From: Mrakia gelida
Lineage: Eukaryota; Basidiomycota; Tremellomycetes; Cystofilobasidiales; Mrakiaceae
Direction: 5' to 3'
Assembly: GCA_024345305.1 (NCBI GenBank)
Contig: BRON01000005.1
Location: forward strand, 1,984,001-2,048,000
DNA: 64,000 bases
Below, one piece after another: positions 10,952-23,800 of this stretch; within the stretch, counting starts at the first letter, position 1, and each line of letters opens with the position of its first letter. The translations under genes and the position numbers were made by a program. Under the pieces are notes generated by a model. That model did no database searches. It was not told where the DNA came from and worked only from the letters and a program-made list of their open reading frames with translations.

Positions 10952-12828
10952 ATGGCCAGCTTCGTTCGTTCTGTTGCGCTTCCCTCCCTTCCCCCCGTCG
11001 GTTGGGTCCGACGCGTCTCGCAGCGTTTTCCTGACCTCTTCTGCGATTCTCTATATTTTCCAGACCTACAATCCAGCTACCGAGGTCTCCTCAACTCGGG
11101 TCTTCCCTCTCTCCTACAACCCTGATACCTCCGAGCCCAAGACTGTCCCTTGCTCGATTCTGGACGCGACCGTCGCTAGTTCGTTCCCGATCTCTCTTTC
11201 TCAGCTCTATTTTCTCGAGCTGACTATCTTGCTATCTTTGCGCAGCCTTCGCCCCTTCGTGTGCAACCTGGCTCTTCGCCGCTCCCTCCGACCCCTCCAA
11301 CCTTTCCACCTTCCCTCACCTCACCCTCTCCCTCCGACGAACCCTCGACTCCTACCCGCAGTGGTCAGGTCACCTCCGAATGGCTCCCTTCCCCCCATCT
11401 TCCGACTCTCCTCCTCATCACTCAACTCGTTTCAACCGTCCTCAACTCGTCTTCGGCACCCCAACGGATCCAGGCGTCGTCCTCGTCCACGCTCGCTCGT
11501 CTCACACCCTCGACGAGATCGTCCCCATCTCTTCCGAGCGAGAGCAGGGAACAGGAATCTGGGATGCCGGGCACTTGACGAGTTTGGGCTTGCTTCCTCC
11601 TTCGGGCGAGGGAGAGGGAGGGGCGAACCTCGCGTTGAGGGACATGAAGACGTGGGAGGGGTTGAGCGGGTTGATCGTGCAGGTTACGGAGTTGGAAGGA
11701 GGAGGATTGGCGGTAGCGATCAAGTTCGCTCATCCCTTAGCCGACGCTCAAACGCTCTCGAGGTTCGCTCAAGGCTGGGCCGACATGAATCGAAGGATGG
11801 ACGACGACGTCGACTTTAAACTCCCTCCTCGTCCCTTCGAGCCTTGGAGACTCGACGCCGCCGCCGCTGGAGATGTCGACGCCTCCTTCGAACCCTCTCT
11901 CATCCACATCGAACAAGCCAACCTCCTCAAACGACACGCGTTCGACTACTACGCTTCAGCAACCCCCGACTGCCCCTCGTTCATGCTCGACGCGACGAAC
12001 ATCCCTCCTCACCTCGCCTCCCTCCCTTCCTCCTCGCCGGCAGAGTGGGGAACGCCGATCCCTTGGGAAGGATGGAACTGGACGGCTCCCGTCGAGCACA
12101 AGCTGGTTCATTTCTCGGGGAAGGAGATCAAGGGGATGTGGGAGGAAGCAGTCGCTGGAGCAGGAGGGGCAGACGCGTCGAAAGGAATCAGCAAACTCGA
12201 CGCTCTACTCAGCCACGTATGGTCTCTCATCGTCCGAGCTCGAGGTCAAGAGGACTCGGACGAGATCATCCACCTGAACCTTTCCATCGGAGCTCGACCT
12301 CGACTATCCCCTCCCCTCCCCGATGACTTCCTCGGATCCCCTCTTTTCATCCTCCCAGTCTCCCTCCCCGCTCGACGCGTCGCCTGTCCTTCCTCATCCC
12401 CCGCCTCCACCTCCGCTCTCACTTCTTCACCCAACTCGTCGTCCACACTCCCCCTCCTCTCCTCTTCCATCCGCTCGACCCTCACCTCCGTCACTCCCTC
12501 TCGTCTCGCCTCCCTCCTCCACGTCCTCGGAACCTCCCCCAACCCCGCTCGACACTGGGACGCCTTCCTTGGTTCCAAACACACCATTGTGACGAGCTGG
12601 CTCAGGATCGGAATGTACGACGTCGATTTCGGAGGTGGGAAGCCGAGGTTGGTGGATTCGTTGATGCCTAACATGGATTCGATTGTGCAGGTCGCTGAGT
12701 TTGGAGCAGAGCAGGCGGGAGGAGCGGGAGGGAGTTGGTGGAAGGAAGGAGCGAGCGTGAGCTTGCATTTGATGGCTGAGGTGATGAAGAAGCTGGAAGC
12801 GGATGAGGGGCTGAGGAGGTTCAGGTAG
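10952..12828 (+). CDS. BAHD/transferase-family acyltransferase
   Basis: Predicted acyl-CoA-dependent acyltransferase of the plant BAHD/fungal transferase family, transferring an acyl group to an alcohol or amine of unknown identity. Three exons (10952-11005, 11064-11178, 11246-12828) give 583 residues. The catalytic HxxxD is HPLAD at residues 219-223. The structural motif near the C-terminus reads DFGGGKP (from residue 517), a mild variant of the family DFGWG. The N-terminal half contains the usual LDSYPQWSGHL-type segment. The first intron donor is GTCCGA, weaker than most here, so the first 18 residues are less certain. No biosynthetic cluster surrounds it, so the substrate cannot be guessed. 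No targeting signal is evident. Confidence 0.85.
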
Positions 12829-13079
12829 TCTCGGACCAGACTGATAAGTCTGGTTCGAGTCTAGGTTCAGGTAGATCAAAGGCCGACAACGCGGTGGGAG
12901 GAGGGAAGCGCGTTTGTTTCATTTGTAGACTTTTAGAGCTCGTAGAGTATTGGAACGTCGGGCACAAAGGGTTTCGCGTAGAGTCCCGAGCTTGATTAGT
13001 TGAACTAGGGCAAACGGTAACAAGTTGTAGCAAGGAACATAAGAAAAGGAAGTGAAACGAAAAAGGACGCGTCGAAGCT

Positions 13080-14354
13080 CTACAAATCCGATCCCTCTGC
13101 CTTCCTCCCTTTTTTCACCGCTTCATACTCCTCAGCCCTACACTCCACGCTCCTGCACATCCCTTTCTCTCCTTCCAGCCATCGAAGAAACAACCCAAGA
13201 TGCTGCGTCGCTTCCTCCGGTCTCGCGTCCTCCAGGAAAGCTCTCGCTTCTTCGACGCTTCTGACCACCTCTGCTGTGGAAGCTGTCTTGGCGACCTGGA
13301 AACACACTCGTAGACGGTACGTTGGTGAGACGGGAGTGGGATTGGGAGAGGATCGGAGTTGCGAGGCGAGAGGGAAGAGAGCTCGAAGATCTCGTCGTTC
13401 CCAGGTGTTCGAGGGAAAGTCGCTGAGGAAGTTGAAGGTGAGGGTGACGGATGGGTCGAGAGAGAGGATGGTAGGATGGATGATAGAGGGGAGCTGGTGA
13501 ACGTAGAATTGACAAGTGTCCGTCAGATGCTGTCGTCGAGAGGGAAGATAAACGCGTCGAAGCGGATCGAACGCGACTCACCCACGAATCCGGCGACTGG
13601 ATCCCCAACAAAGTATGCCCTTCCACCGTAACCTCTCTCAGACTACCCTCCGTCACCCACTTCTTCAACGTCTCCCCGTAATCAGCCGCCCGATCCTCAC
13701 GCCCGTCCGTCCGTCGAAGTCGAGGAGCGGCTCCCAGCTCTCTGATCCTTTGAGCGTGTCGAGGAGGAGCTCGACAGAAGACGAGCTCCTGAGGCCTGAA
13801 GCACTCTAGGACCGCCGAGAAGCTTAGCATTCCCTCGGGATGCACGGAGATGGCGAGGGTGGTGAGGAGGAGGGTTGCGGGCGACGGATGGAGCGCTGAG
13901 ACGGAGGGAGGAGGGGCGGGAGGCGAACCGTTCGTTTGACCGGATTGGACGACGAGTCGAGAGGACGGATGAAGGAAGATGTGGCTGGGAGGGGGTGACA
14001 GGAGGTTGAGGTGCTTGATCTGAGTGAGGGAGAGGTAGGGAAGAATCTGAGGAGAGATTGGCGAGCTCTGAAGAGAACGACGAGGTCGAGCAAACAAAAA
14101 TAAGCTCTACGACTCCGTGAATCGCTGCCAGAATCTCGGGATATGGCCAGAAAGGAACGTACTCGATCTAAGAAGAGGTTCGTGTACTGGTCCTCCCTGG
14201 TGATCTCGACGTCCTCATAGAGAAGGGGTCCAACGAGCTCGAGGAAGGCGAGAGAAACTCGAGCGCACGAGAGGAGAGTTGGGATGTCTCGCCTCGCTTC
14301 GAAGATGATGAAAGCCAGAAGCTCTGAGGAAAGAAAGGGTGGGTCGATGGTCAT
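13080..14354 (-). CDS. F-box-like protein (divergent, closer to type A)
   Basis: Three exons on the minus strand (14163-14354, 13582-14067, 13080-13493) give 363 residues. The N-terminus is an F-box-like segment: SSELLAFIIFEA, then LLSCARVSLAFLELVGPLLYE. That matches the position and pattern of the type A genes at 38171-39392 and 48288-49378, but the body is too diverged to align by eye. Introns use GTACGT and GTGAGT donors, the second with a CTGAC branch. A methionine farther upstream (14633) is open in the same frame, but it precedes a stretch without F-box features, so I chose ATG 14354. Likely an SCF substrate receptor by analogy; no substrate is indicated. Confidence 0.7.
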
Positions 14355-14810
14355 CCTCGAGAGGTTGCGGGGAGAAGAAAGAAGTCGATGCTCGTGGTTT
14401 GAGGGAAGGAAGGAGACGGCAAAGGAGAAGCGTGGTGCGAGGGTTTCGGCCTCGAGCGGGCTTGCTGTCTTGACGAGTTTGGATCTTAACGACGGTCGCC
14501 TAGGAGGAATTAAAAAGAGTTGATCACTGGTACTGGTAGATACATTGGTGTACAAAGTCCTGAGAATCGGCTCTCGACAAAGCTTGAGTGGTCTGACCAG
14601 CGACGCGTCGAGGAGCAGAGGTTCGTGAGTCATGAGATTCGTTCATCGAAAGTGCAAAGGAGAAAAAGAGAGGAGAGGCTGAGAGGAGCGTAAGGAACGA
14701 AGCTGAAAGTCTAGAGAGGAGACAGATGCTACTGAATGAAAAGAAGGGAGAGAAGATCGTGATGAAGAAACGAAACGAAAGCGATCCGACGGTGACGACG
14801 GACGACGCGC
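14355..14810. other. Intergenic between F-box-like gene and TEL1 3' end
   Basis: No supported gene. It contains the promoter of the F-box-like gene to the left and the TEL1 3' untranslated region to the right. Confidence 0.4.
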
Positions 14811-17800
14811 CTAGTACTGAGCTTGCCAGCCTCGCTGAGAAGGAGAAACGGAAGCGAGAGACGAGGGTCAGCGAGAATCATTCGTGCGAGGTGATCGGAG
14901 GACGAGAGCGAACCTACGTAGATGGAGGAGAGATGGTAGAGATCCCTCGCTTGAAGAATGAGATCGTTGACGGTGTAGCTGATCGAAAGGCGAGTGTCGA
15001 GCTTCTCCTGGACTCCCGAGAGGACTCGATCGGCCATCTCGTCGATTCCAGACTGGACGTCGACCTCTCGTCCTCGTCCAGCGGTAGCGGTGGGAGGAGG
15101 AGGGAGCGCTGGAGCTTTGCCGGCTCCCTCTTGAACTCGGTTGAGCGTCTCTTCGTCGGCGACCCTAGAGTAGAGAGGAGGAAGCGAAGTCAGAGACAGG
15201 CGAAGGGAGTGATGATATGAAATGAAGGTCGACTCACCACTTGTTGAGGGGATCGTATCGATAAACAGCGAGCACGGTCATCACGGTCGATGACTTCTCC
15301 CTCAGCACTCGAAGGGTCTCCTCGGCGACTCGTCGGAAGACTCCCTCGACTCCAGAGATCCCAAGTCCATCGACGATATCGGCTGTGAGTCGGAAAGGGA
15401 CCAGCTCGGGGATGGGGAGGAGACGTCCCTGAGAAAAGAGTGAAAGGGGAGAAGGGAGGAGTGAGCTTCGATTTTTCGAAGTGGTCGGAGTAAACGACAC
15501 GAGAGAACGACGAAACGAAACTCACCTGATCGAAGGCGATTCCGAAATCGATGTGAACGAGCTCTCCAGTCGTCTGGTCCAACAAGATGTTCGCGAGATG
15601 TCGATCTCCCAATCCGACGACGTGTCCGACGATGGAGGTGGTTGCGACGCTTCGAGCGTAGTTGAGTCGCATGGTGAACCACGACATCGGATCCTTGTGA
15701 CGTTCGGTGAAGTAGTGGCGGAGGATGGGTTGGAACTTCTTCTGGAGCGACGCGAACTTGTTCTTGAGCGTGTCGGGACTTGTTCGGCTGGTTCGTTCGG
15801 CGAGAGGTCGCATCCCTGCGACGAAGTCGTTGCCGCTGATGTCCCTGGGTCGGTACCTAGAGGCGATCAGCAAGAGCGAAAAGAGGTGATCAGTCTGAGG
15901 TTGAACGAGCGTCGCGGGAAAGGAAGAGGAGAAGGGCGGACGCGGAACGAGAGGAGAAGAAACGAGACGACTCACCGAGGATGAGCCTTTACAAGCCACG
16001 TACCGAGCGGAACGGTGTTTCCAACGAACTCGATGACTCCAGTCTTGGGTGAGAGAGGAAGGATCTTGTAGGTTCGAACGACGAGGGAGCGAGATCGAGT
16101 TTTGGGATCGTGTCGAAGGAGGGTGTTGACGACTTCGAAGAGCTGCTCCATGATCGCATCTTGACGCATGTCGTCTTCATCCTTGTACTGCGAGGTCGAA
16201 GAGACCAACGAAGGCGAGCAACGGTCAGCTTTGAGAGGAGAGAGAGGAAGGAGGGAGCGTCATCGAACTCACGAGCTGCTTGTACTCGCGTCCATCACTT
16301 CCGATGCAGCTGATGACCTTGGGACGATGGATTCCTCCTGCTATCACGAACTTGGTGTCGAACTTCTTGAGGCTGACGAAGGAGGTGTACTTGGCCGACG
16401 GATCGACTGGGAGTTCTCGAGTAGGGATGGGGATGGCGAGGTCTACGATCCGACCGATGGCCAACGACGCATCGATGGTGTACGGCGTCGCCCTCTGTAG
16501 CTCCTTCGGTTCCCTCGTATCGAACTGGCACCACTCGACGGCTGCTTCCGTGTAGACCTCGACGAGAGTGACTCGAGTAGCGGCTTGCTTCCCACTGGCG
16601 ACGATCCGTTCGAGAACTTGATTGGCGGCGCGTCCTCGACTCGAGGCGATTCCTGTTCCTCCCTTGGATCCGAGGGACTTCCGACTGGACGAGTAGGTCG
16701 ACTTCTTCTTCATGGATCGATGTTGCTTCTCCAGGTGAGAGTCTCGGAGGGAGAGGAGAGGGTAGGTGCTGTGGAAGGGGTGCTCGATTCCCAGACGGAC
16801 GACGAGTTCCTGGAGGTTGACTTGGAAAGGCGAGGTTCCTTCTTCTTGAGCGTCGAGCCTTCCTGTGAGTTGAAACATGAGGGGAACGAACTTGAAGGAC
16901 GGGATGGATGCGAGGGAGGGACCGATTTTCGAGTTGAGGGCATCGTCTCGGAAGTGACTGAGCCAGAGCGACGAGACCCTGTTGACGAGCGTCGAGTCGA
17001 ACTCGTTCGAGATGGCGAGAGTCCGAGCGAACATGGTGATAGCTGTCTCGAGGTAGGATGCTTTGGAGGCGTCGAAGGCGGCGAGAGTGGCGACATCCTG
17101 GGCTCGCTGCCTGATGATCTTCTCGGCGTCGTTCGCGCTCGCTGTCGTTTCCTCCTGCTGAGAGACCTGTCGACCTCGAGTTGACTTCCCGCCGCTGGCG
17201 ACCTCGCTGGATTCCCTCTCGTTCCTGGCCTTGTAGAACCGAAGTCGCTCGACGTCCTGGGAGGTATCGAGAGCGTGGTACTGCTGCTCGGCGAAGTTGG
17301 CGAACCGATGGTAGACGACTCCGAACTCGGCGACTTGATTCTGATCCTCGAGAAGCTTTGCGGCTGATTCGAAGAAGGTCGTTCGAATCCTCTCTGGGTT
17401 GTCCGTTCTCGAGATCGACGTCCACTCTCCCTGGAAGTGAAAGAAGAGGGCGAACAGGTCAGTCGAGCGAAGGAACACGCGAAGAAGAAGGGAGGGAAGA
17501 ACGAAACTCACGAGGAGAGAAAGGTGAAGTCCTCGTCGCAACGCTTTCGAGCCTGTTGGTTTCCCCGACGGTCGCTCTCCGAGAGCCTGCTGAAGGAGCT
17601 TGATGGCGAGACTGTGCTCCTGCTCGAGCCATAGGACGTTGGCGAACTCGCTCGAGACGGCGGTGGAGACGTCCAGTCCATCCTCGAGTCGCTGAGCGAG
17701 AGTGGTCGCGTTGACGGCGATCTGGAGTTGTCCGGCGTTCCTCGCTGCTTCACTGAGTTGGAGATGGCAGACCTTCTTGATGTGGGAGACTGCTGGCGAG

Positions 17801-20800
17801 GTCTGTCCTTGGATTCCAACGGCGAAATCGGGAGAGCGAAGGAGGGAGTGTCGAACGGCTGAGATCTTCTCCATGTCGGCGAACCTGAGTAGAGGAGGAG
17901 AAGGAGAGCGAAGAAGGTCAGATGCGAAAAGAGGGAAAGAAGAGTGGCAGGGGTTAAACTCACTCGAACGAGCCTCCAATCTTCGCGAAGGGCACGATTT
18001 CCGTCGACGACGTGTCCATGAACGACTGAACGGCCTCTCGAACTCCTCCCATCGTCCAGAGCTTGACCTCTCGAAGGCAAAGAAGCGACGACTTGATCTC
18101 CCTCAACTCCGTCATACTCTCGGTGGGTAGAGCTCTCATTCGCGAGAGCTCAGAGAGGACTGCTCCTTCGAGGGTTCGAGCGACGACGACGGGATCTCGC
18201 TCTCGATGAACGGCCTTGAGGACTGAGAAGAGCGACGAGCCTTGAGGGACGACTCCTGAGTTTGATGGTTCGGCTGGAACATCCCACGAATCGGTCCTCC
18301 AAGCGAGATCGTAGCTGAGACCCTGAGGCACGTCCTCGTCTCCTCCCTTCGCTGATCGACTTCCTTGGAGGAAGGACATCGCCATCTTGTCGAATCCAAA
18401 CGAGTGAAGGGACTCAAGGACGTTTCCGACGGCGTTCGACCGAGAGTCACTTCCTCCTCCTCCTCCTGAATCGATCTGGAACGAAGCTCCGTGGAACTTG
18501 AAGGCTCGATCCCACTGGTTCTCGTGATGGAGTCGACGGACGAGGGAGCTTCGCACGTCGTTGGACGCGACTCCGTAGAAGCCGTCTGGATCCTCGATGT
18601 TGCTGTAGATCTCGTAGAGAAGCTGACTGACGTCCTCCGACTCGTCCGACGCGTCCTTTCGACCTCGAAGTTCCAGGAAGAGGAGAGCGGTGGTGTAGGC
18701 TCTGCACTGGACGGCTGCTTCGCTGAGGAGGAGGTAGTCGATCTCCAGCCACTTCTCGTATGCCAACGCGTCTTTGTCCGAGTCGTCTGGTTGGAGGTGT
18801 CGAAGATGGAGGACGACGTCGATCACTGCTCGCTTGATGACCGTGGTGGTGGATGGGTTTCGAAGGAGGGATTGGAAGTAGGCGGAGAGGATGGCTTTGG
18901 GAGTTTGGGTGGTGGATCCGGTTTGGTTTTGAGGGAGACGGAGGACGGCGTGGACGAGGTGAGGGAGGAGTCGTTGGGTGAAGTCCGAGCTCGAAGCGAA
19001 GACCGAGGAGAGCTGAGCGAAGAAGGGGTCCTCTCGAGCGAGAACTTCGGCGAGGAAGGGAGCGATCTTTCCTAGCCACTGGTCGTGAGACGAAGCAGGT
19101 GCGATCTTGGAGATGTCCTTGAGGTTCCGACCTGCGGCTTTGGCCAACGACGCCGACGACTGAGCGATGGAGGTCAACCTCTCCTTGATCGCCGAGGGAG
19201 TTTGAGCGAGGATGAGGGTGCTTCCAGGGATGCGTCGGAGGAGGCGAAGGGTTTCGAAGGCGAGGTTGATGACTTTGATGTCCCCTGATCCGAGGAGGTC
19301 CGCGAGTCCTGCCGAAACGAAGTACTTGGTCGCGCTCTCCCTCGAGAGATCCTTCTGTTGAACCGCCATGGGACCGAGGAGGGTATCCGCCGTCGAGAGG
19401 GAGATGAGGGTAGGAAGGGAGGGTGCTGGGAGAGCTCCGTCGACGAGGTACAGGAGATCCATGAACGCTTCCATCTCCTCCGGTCGATGAGCGAGTTCCT
19501 CGTTGGTTGGGAGAGCCGACTTGAGGTACCAAAGACTGCTCTTCGCGAACTGCGACCTCTCCGCCAGGCCCATGCTCGGTAGAAGGTCTCGGTACCTCTT
19601 GACGAGAGAGAAGTTGGCGGAGGAGGCGGTCGATTTCGACTGAAGATTGGAGAAAGAAACGAGCCGTGACGAACCAAACCGAGTCAGTTCGACAGCGTAG
19701 GGGACGGCGCAGAGCGAAAGGCATGAACTCACAAGAACTCCAACAAGATCCTTCGCATTCGTTTCCACACACAGCACCGCCAGGTCCTCCTTCAACGCTC
19801 TCGGCCACAGCAGAAGAGCCGTCTTGACCTCGCTTCTCCACGACGACGACTTCTTCGCGGTCTTGCCCAGCACCTGCTCGATCTGGAGGAGGAGATCCTC
19901 TCCAAGCTTCTGGATGACCTCCGGCTGAGTTGGATCGAGGAAGGAGTGGGCGAGGTGGGAGATCCTGACGAAGATCTGAGAGATTCCTTTGGGAGGACTG
20001 GCGAGGGAGTGGCATTGATCGAGTCCCCATCGAAGAAGTCCTCGAGCGACGGGAGCGAGGTCGACCTGAGTCATGAGGACGATGGAGAGGTGGAGGAAGG
20101 TGACGAGGAGGGAGGCTTGTTGGACGTAGCGATAGTAGAGGGAGACGAGTAGGGCGATGGAGTTGGTGAACCTGATCTGTTCGACGACGAGTCGTGACCT
20201 GCCTGCTCGACTGGCGAGTTCGTGGAGAGCGTTGAAGACGACCGATTCGACGCTGTAGTCCTCTGCTCCTGGTTGACGAAGGATCCACTGGTGAGCCTTG
20301 ATGAGGGAAGCGACGTGACCTCGAGGAGGGATGAGAGCGACGACCGAAAAGAGGGAGGGAAGAGGTTGGCACATCGCCTTGTAGACGTCGGCCTTCCTCT
20401 GTCCATCGTCGAGTTGGAGAAGAGCCGCTGCGACGGATTCTGGCGAGGGATCCAAGAGCTGAGCGAGGAGAGCGGCGACGATCGCGTCGAGGTGAAGATC
20501 AACGACGTCCTTGAGCATCGAGCTCTCTCCGACTCCTGGCATGCTCCTCGCGAGTAGCTGAACGACCTTCTCCTCGTCGATGTTCTCGTCGTTGAAGATG
20601 GTTGCGAGACGGATGGCGAGCGACCTTGGAAGGCATTCCTGACGAGCTTCCTCCTCCGTCCTCTGCGTGGATCGACAGATCTCGGCGACGCGATCCTCTC
20701 CTGCTTCTCCGCTGACAAGCAAGAGATCCATGCAGCCGAACCGACCGAGGAGCATGTCCGCGTTCTGCTTCGAGGTGTTGAATCCGAGGAGGGAGGGAGG

Positions 20801-23800
20801 GACCTTGGGGTTCTGGTGACCTCCGGACGCGTTCTTGACGAATCGAGCGATGATGGACGACGCGTAAGCTTCCCAGAGCTTGAAGAGGGACTCGAATCCG
20901 ATCGTCGTAGCTGCCGCGTCGAGACTGGCTTGGAGATGGAGGAGGCTCGTCTCGGGAACCCAGTGCATCCGCTCGAGGATGTTCCAGTACGACTGCTTCC
21001 GAAGGGTTGTCGAGACGATGAGGACGTTGGCCCAGAGGAGGGATGCTGTGAGACCATGTTCGACTCCAACTTGTGCTCCGAACTCCTTCTGTCCTGCTCC
21101 GTAGTGGGAGACGGCCTTCTGGACGAGCGAGTTGACGAAGTTGAAGAGGTTTGGGTAAACGACGGCTGCTTCGAATCGAACGAGGACGTGTAGATCCCTG
21201 GTGATGGTGGTGACGAGAGCGACGAGCGATCCGATCCCTTCTCCCTTCCTCGGCGACGGTCCCGACTTCCAGAACTCCTCGGCTGGATCCGCTCGAAGGT
21301 ACGCCTCGACGAACCTGAGGAACTCGACCCGAACGCGAGGAGACCTCATCTTCCCTGTATCGAGCTCCCTCGTGAGCTGAAGGAACAAGTTCCTGACGAT
21401 CTGACCCTCGTCCGTGTTCCCCATCGAAGGACTCGTCCAGACGCTGATGCTCGACCGGAGGAAGGAGATGGCGAGGAGGTGCATCGACTCGTCTCGAGTG
21501 AAACGGTAGGACTCGAACCATTCGTCGAAGGCTTCGGCGATCTCTCCTGCTCTCATCTGGCTGAGATGAAGTTGGCCTGCCTGGATGGCTTCGAAGATGG
21601 CTGATCCGAGGTTGAGGAACTGAGGTCCGTCGGAGTAGAGGAGGAGTTGGTCGAAGACGTCCTGGTTTCGAGAGGGATCCCTCGACGCCGTTTGGAGGAC
21701 CGAGACGCGAGTGAGGCAGGCGAGGAGGGTGGCGACGAGGTTCATGGAGGCTTCGGAGGAGTGAGCGGATTGGGATTGGGAGGGATCGGCGGAAGGTGAC
21801 TCGTCCTCGACGACTCTCATCGGTCCGAACTCGTCGTCGCTGTCGACGTCCATCGAGGTTTCGCGTTCTCCCTCCGAGTGATCCTCGACCTTGACTCCGA
21901 TGGCCGTCTTGAGGACATTCTTCAGGACGTCGAGGAGGGGAGCGAAGGCGTCTTGGAGCTGAGAAGGAAAAAAGGAGGAGAAGGAAAAAAGGAGACGAAG
22001 TCAGCCTCGAGTTCGCGTCAAGGAGAAAAAGAGACGATCCACTCACATCAGAGCTCTTCCACATGATGTGCTGCAGCGTCAACCTTCTCTCCTGCTCCTC
22101 TTCCAGCCTAGCGATCCTCCGATCGAAGAACTTGGGCAGCATGTCCTTCCGAATCCCTGTCATCGGTCCAGGACGAAGCAGAGCTCTCGACCCGGCTCCC
22201 TCCTCCTCCTCGACCTTCGACCCGCCCACCAACGGCTCCAAACCCTGACCCATCACCGCCAGCTCTCCTCCCGATAGCCTCGACAGCGCGAAAGAGTTCG
22301 TGACGGCTGAGAGAAGGCTGCAAGCCGCTTTGATCGTCTTCCTCTCCGGCGCGACTCCGTTAAGTTCGAGGACGGCTTCGAACGCGAGGACGAGGACGAC
22401 GAGGTCGAGGGACCTTCGAACCTTCTCCGGAGTGACTGTGGCTTCGAGATCGACGTTGGTCCATTCGGCGAGAAGGCTGTTGACCGAGTTGGAGAGGAAG
22501 GTCGAGATCTTCCTCGCGCAACCGTCGAGCTTGACGAGGTTGTCGTTCGGACCTGGAATGGATCCGAGAGGGAGGGAAGTGGGTAGGGAGGAATTCGTCC
22601 GAGAGGTGATGGGGAGGTCGAGATGAGCGTGGATGATGTAGTCGCGAACGACAGCGGTCTCTACTTCTTGAACGACGTGGGAGACGATGGGCGATTCGGG
22701 GAGGAAGTCGGTGTGAACGAGGACGACGTGTTTGGGGAATCGGCAGAGGGAGGAGAGGAGTCGAAGGACGTCCGATGGAGTGTGGTTCTCGAGCTTGGTC
22801 CGAACGTTGAATCCCTTGGTGGTTCCGTCGACGACCCTCCACGAAGTTCCGAGCCAGTTGACGACCTTCTCCTCGAGATCCAACCTGAACAACCTCACGT
22901 CCCGGCTCGCCATCTCCAAGCACGTAGCGAGGAAGTCGCAGACCGAGTCGTAGGGGAAGTGGGGTCCTTGTATCTCGATGTCCTTGACGAGGGACTCAAC
23001 GTCGGTGAGGATGATGAGGGGAGGGACCTTCTCCGCGACGGCGATGGCGTGGGCTGCATGGCAAGCGGCTCGACAGACTGCTGGGACGACCGCCTTTCGA
23101 ACAGCAAACGTCCAAGCCTTCTCCCAGAGCGAGTTGTCCGACGAAGGTCGAGCGGCTTTCCTCGAGGGAGACGCGAAGGGAGATCGAGAGGGAAGACCTG
23201 ATCCTGACCCGATTGAGTTCGAGTTCGACGACGACGACTGGGATGATTCCTCCGCTGATCTGAACGCTCGATCCTCCGTTGCGATGGCTGCGAGGCAGAG
23301 GAGAGCCCACGACTGAACGGTAGGGTCCTCCCAGTTGAGCGACGAGTTGAGAGCGTCGAGGATCGGATTGAGCGACTGACGCGTCTCTTTCCAGTGACGG
23401 TCGATGAGGAAGAGGAGAACTTGGAGTCGAGCGACCTCGGTCGGAGCGTTGAGGGCGGTGTTGATCGAGTGGAGGAGAGAGGTGATGGGATCCTCGACCT
23501 TTCGACGTTTCGTCGCGACTGGACTCGAGAGGGTGGAAGTCGAGACGTAGGGAAGCCCTTCGGCGTGATTGGCGATCTGGGAGAAGGAATAAGAAGATCG
23601 AGAGTCAGCCAATGAGTTAGAGAGTTGTTCGAGGAGGAAACACAGTCAAGATAGCAGGAAAGAAGGAGAGGAAACGCACCGCCGCGACCACATCGGCATG
23701 CAACTCGAGAGTAGCCCAAACCATCGCTTGAGACGGCGAGAAAGGTTGACCGAACTGCACGAACGAAGAATCACGAAGATCAGCAACTATTCTCGACTCC

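Noticed and set aside
18447..20372. 641-residue minus-strand frame overlapping TEL1
   Set aside because: It is the shifted frame of the 4 kb TEL1 exon; Arg/Ser/Pro-rich with no family features.
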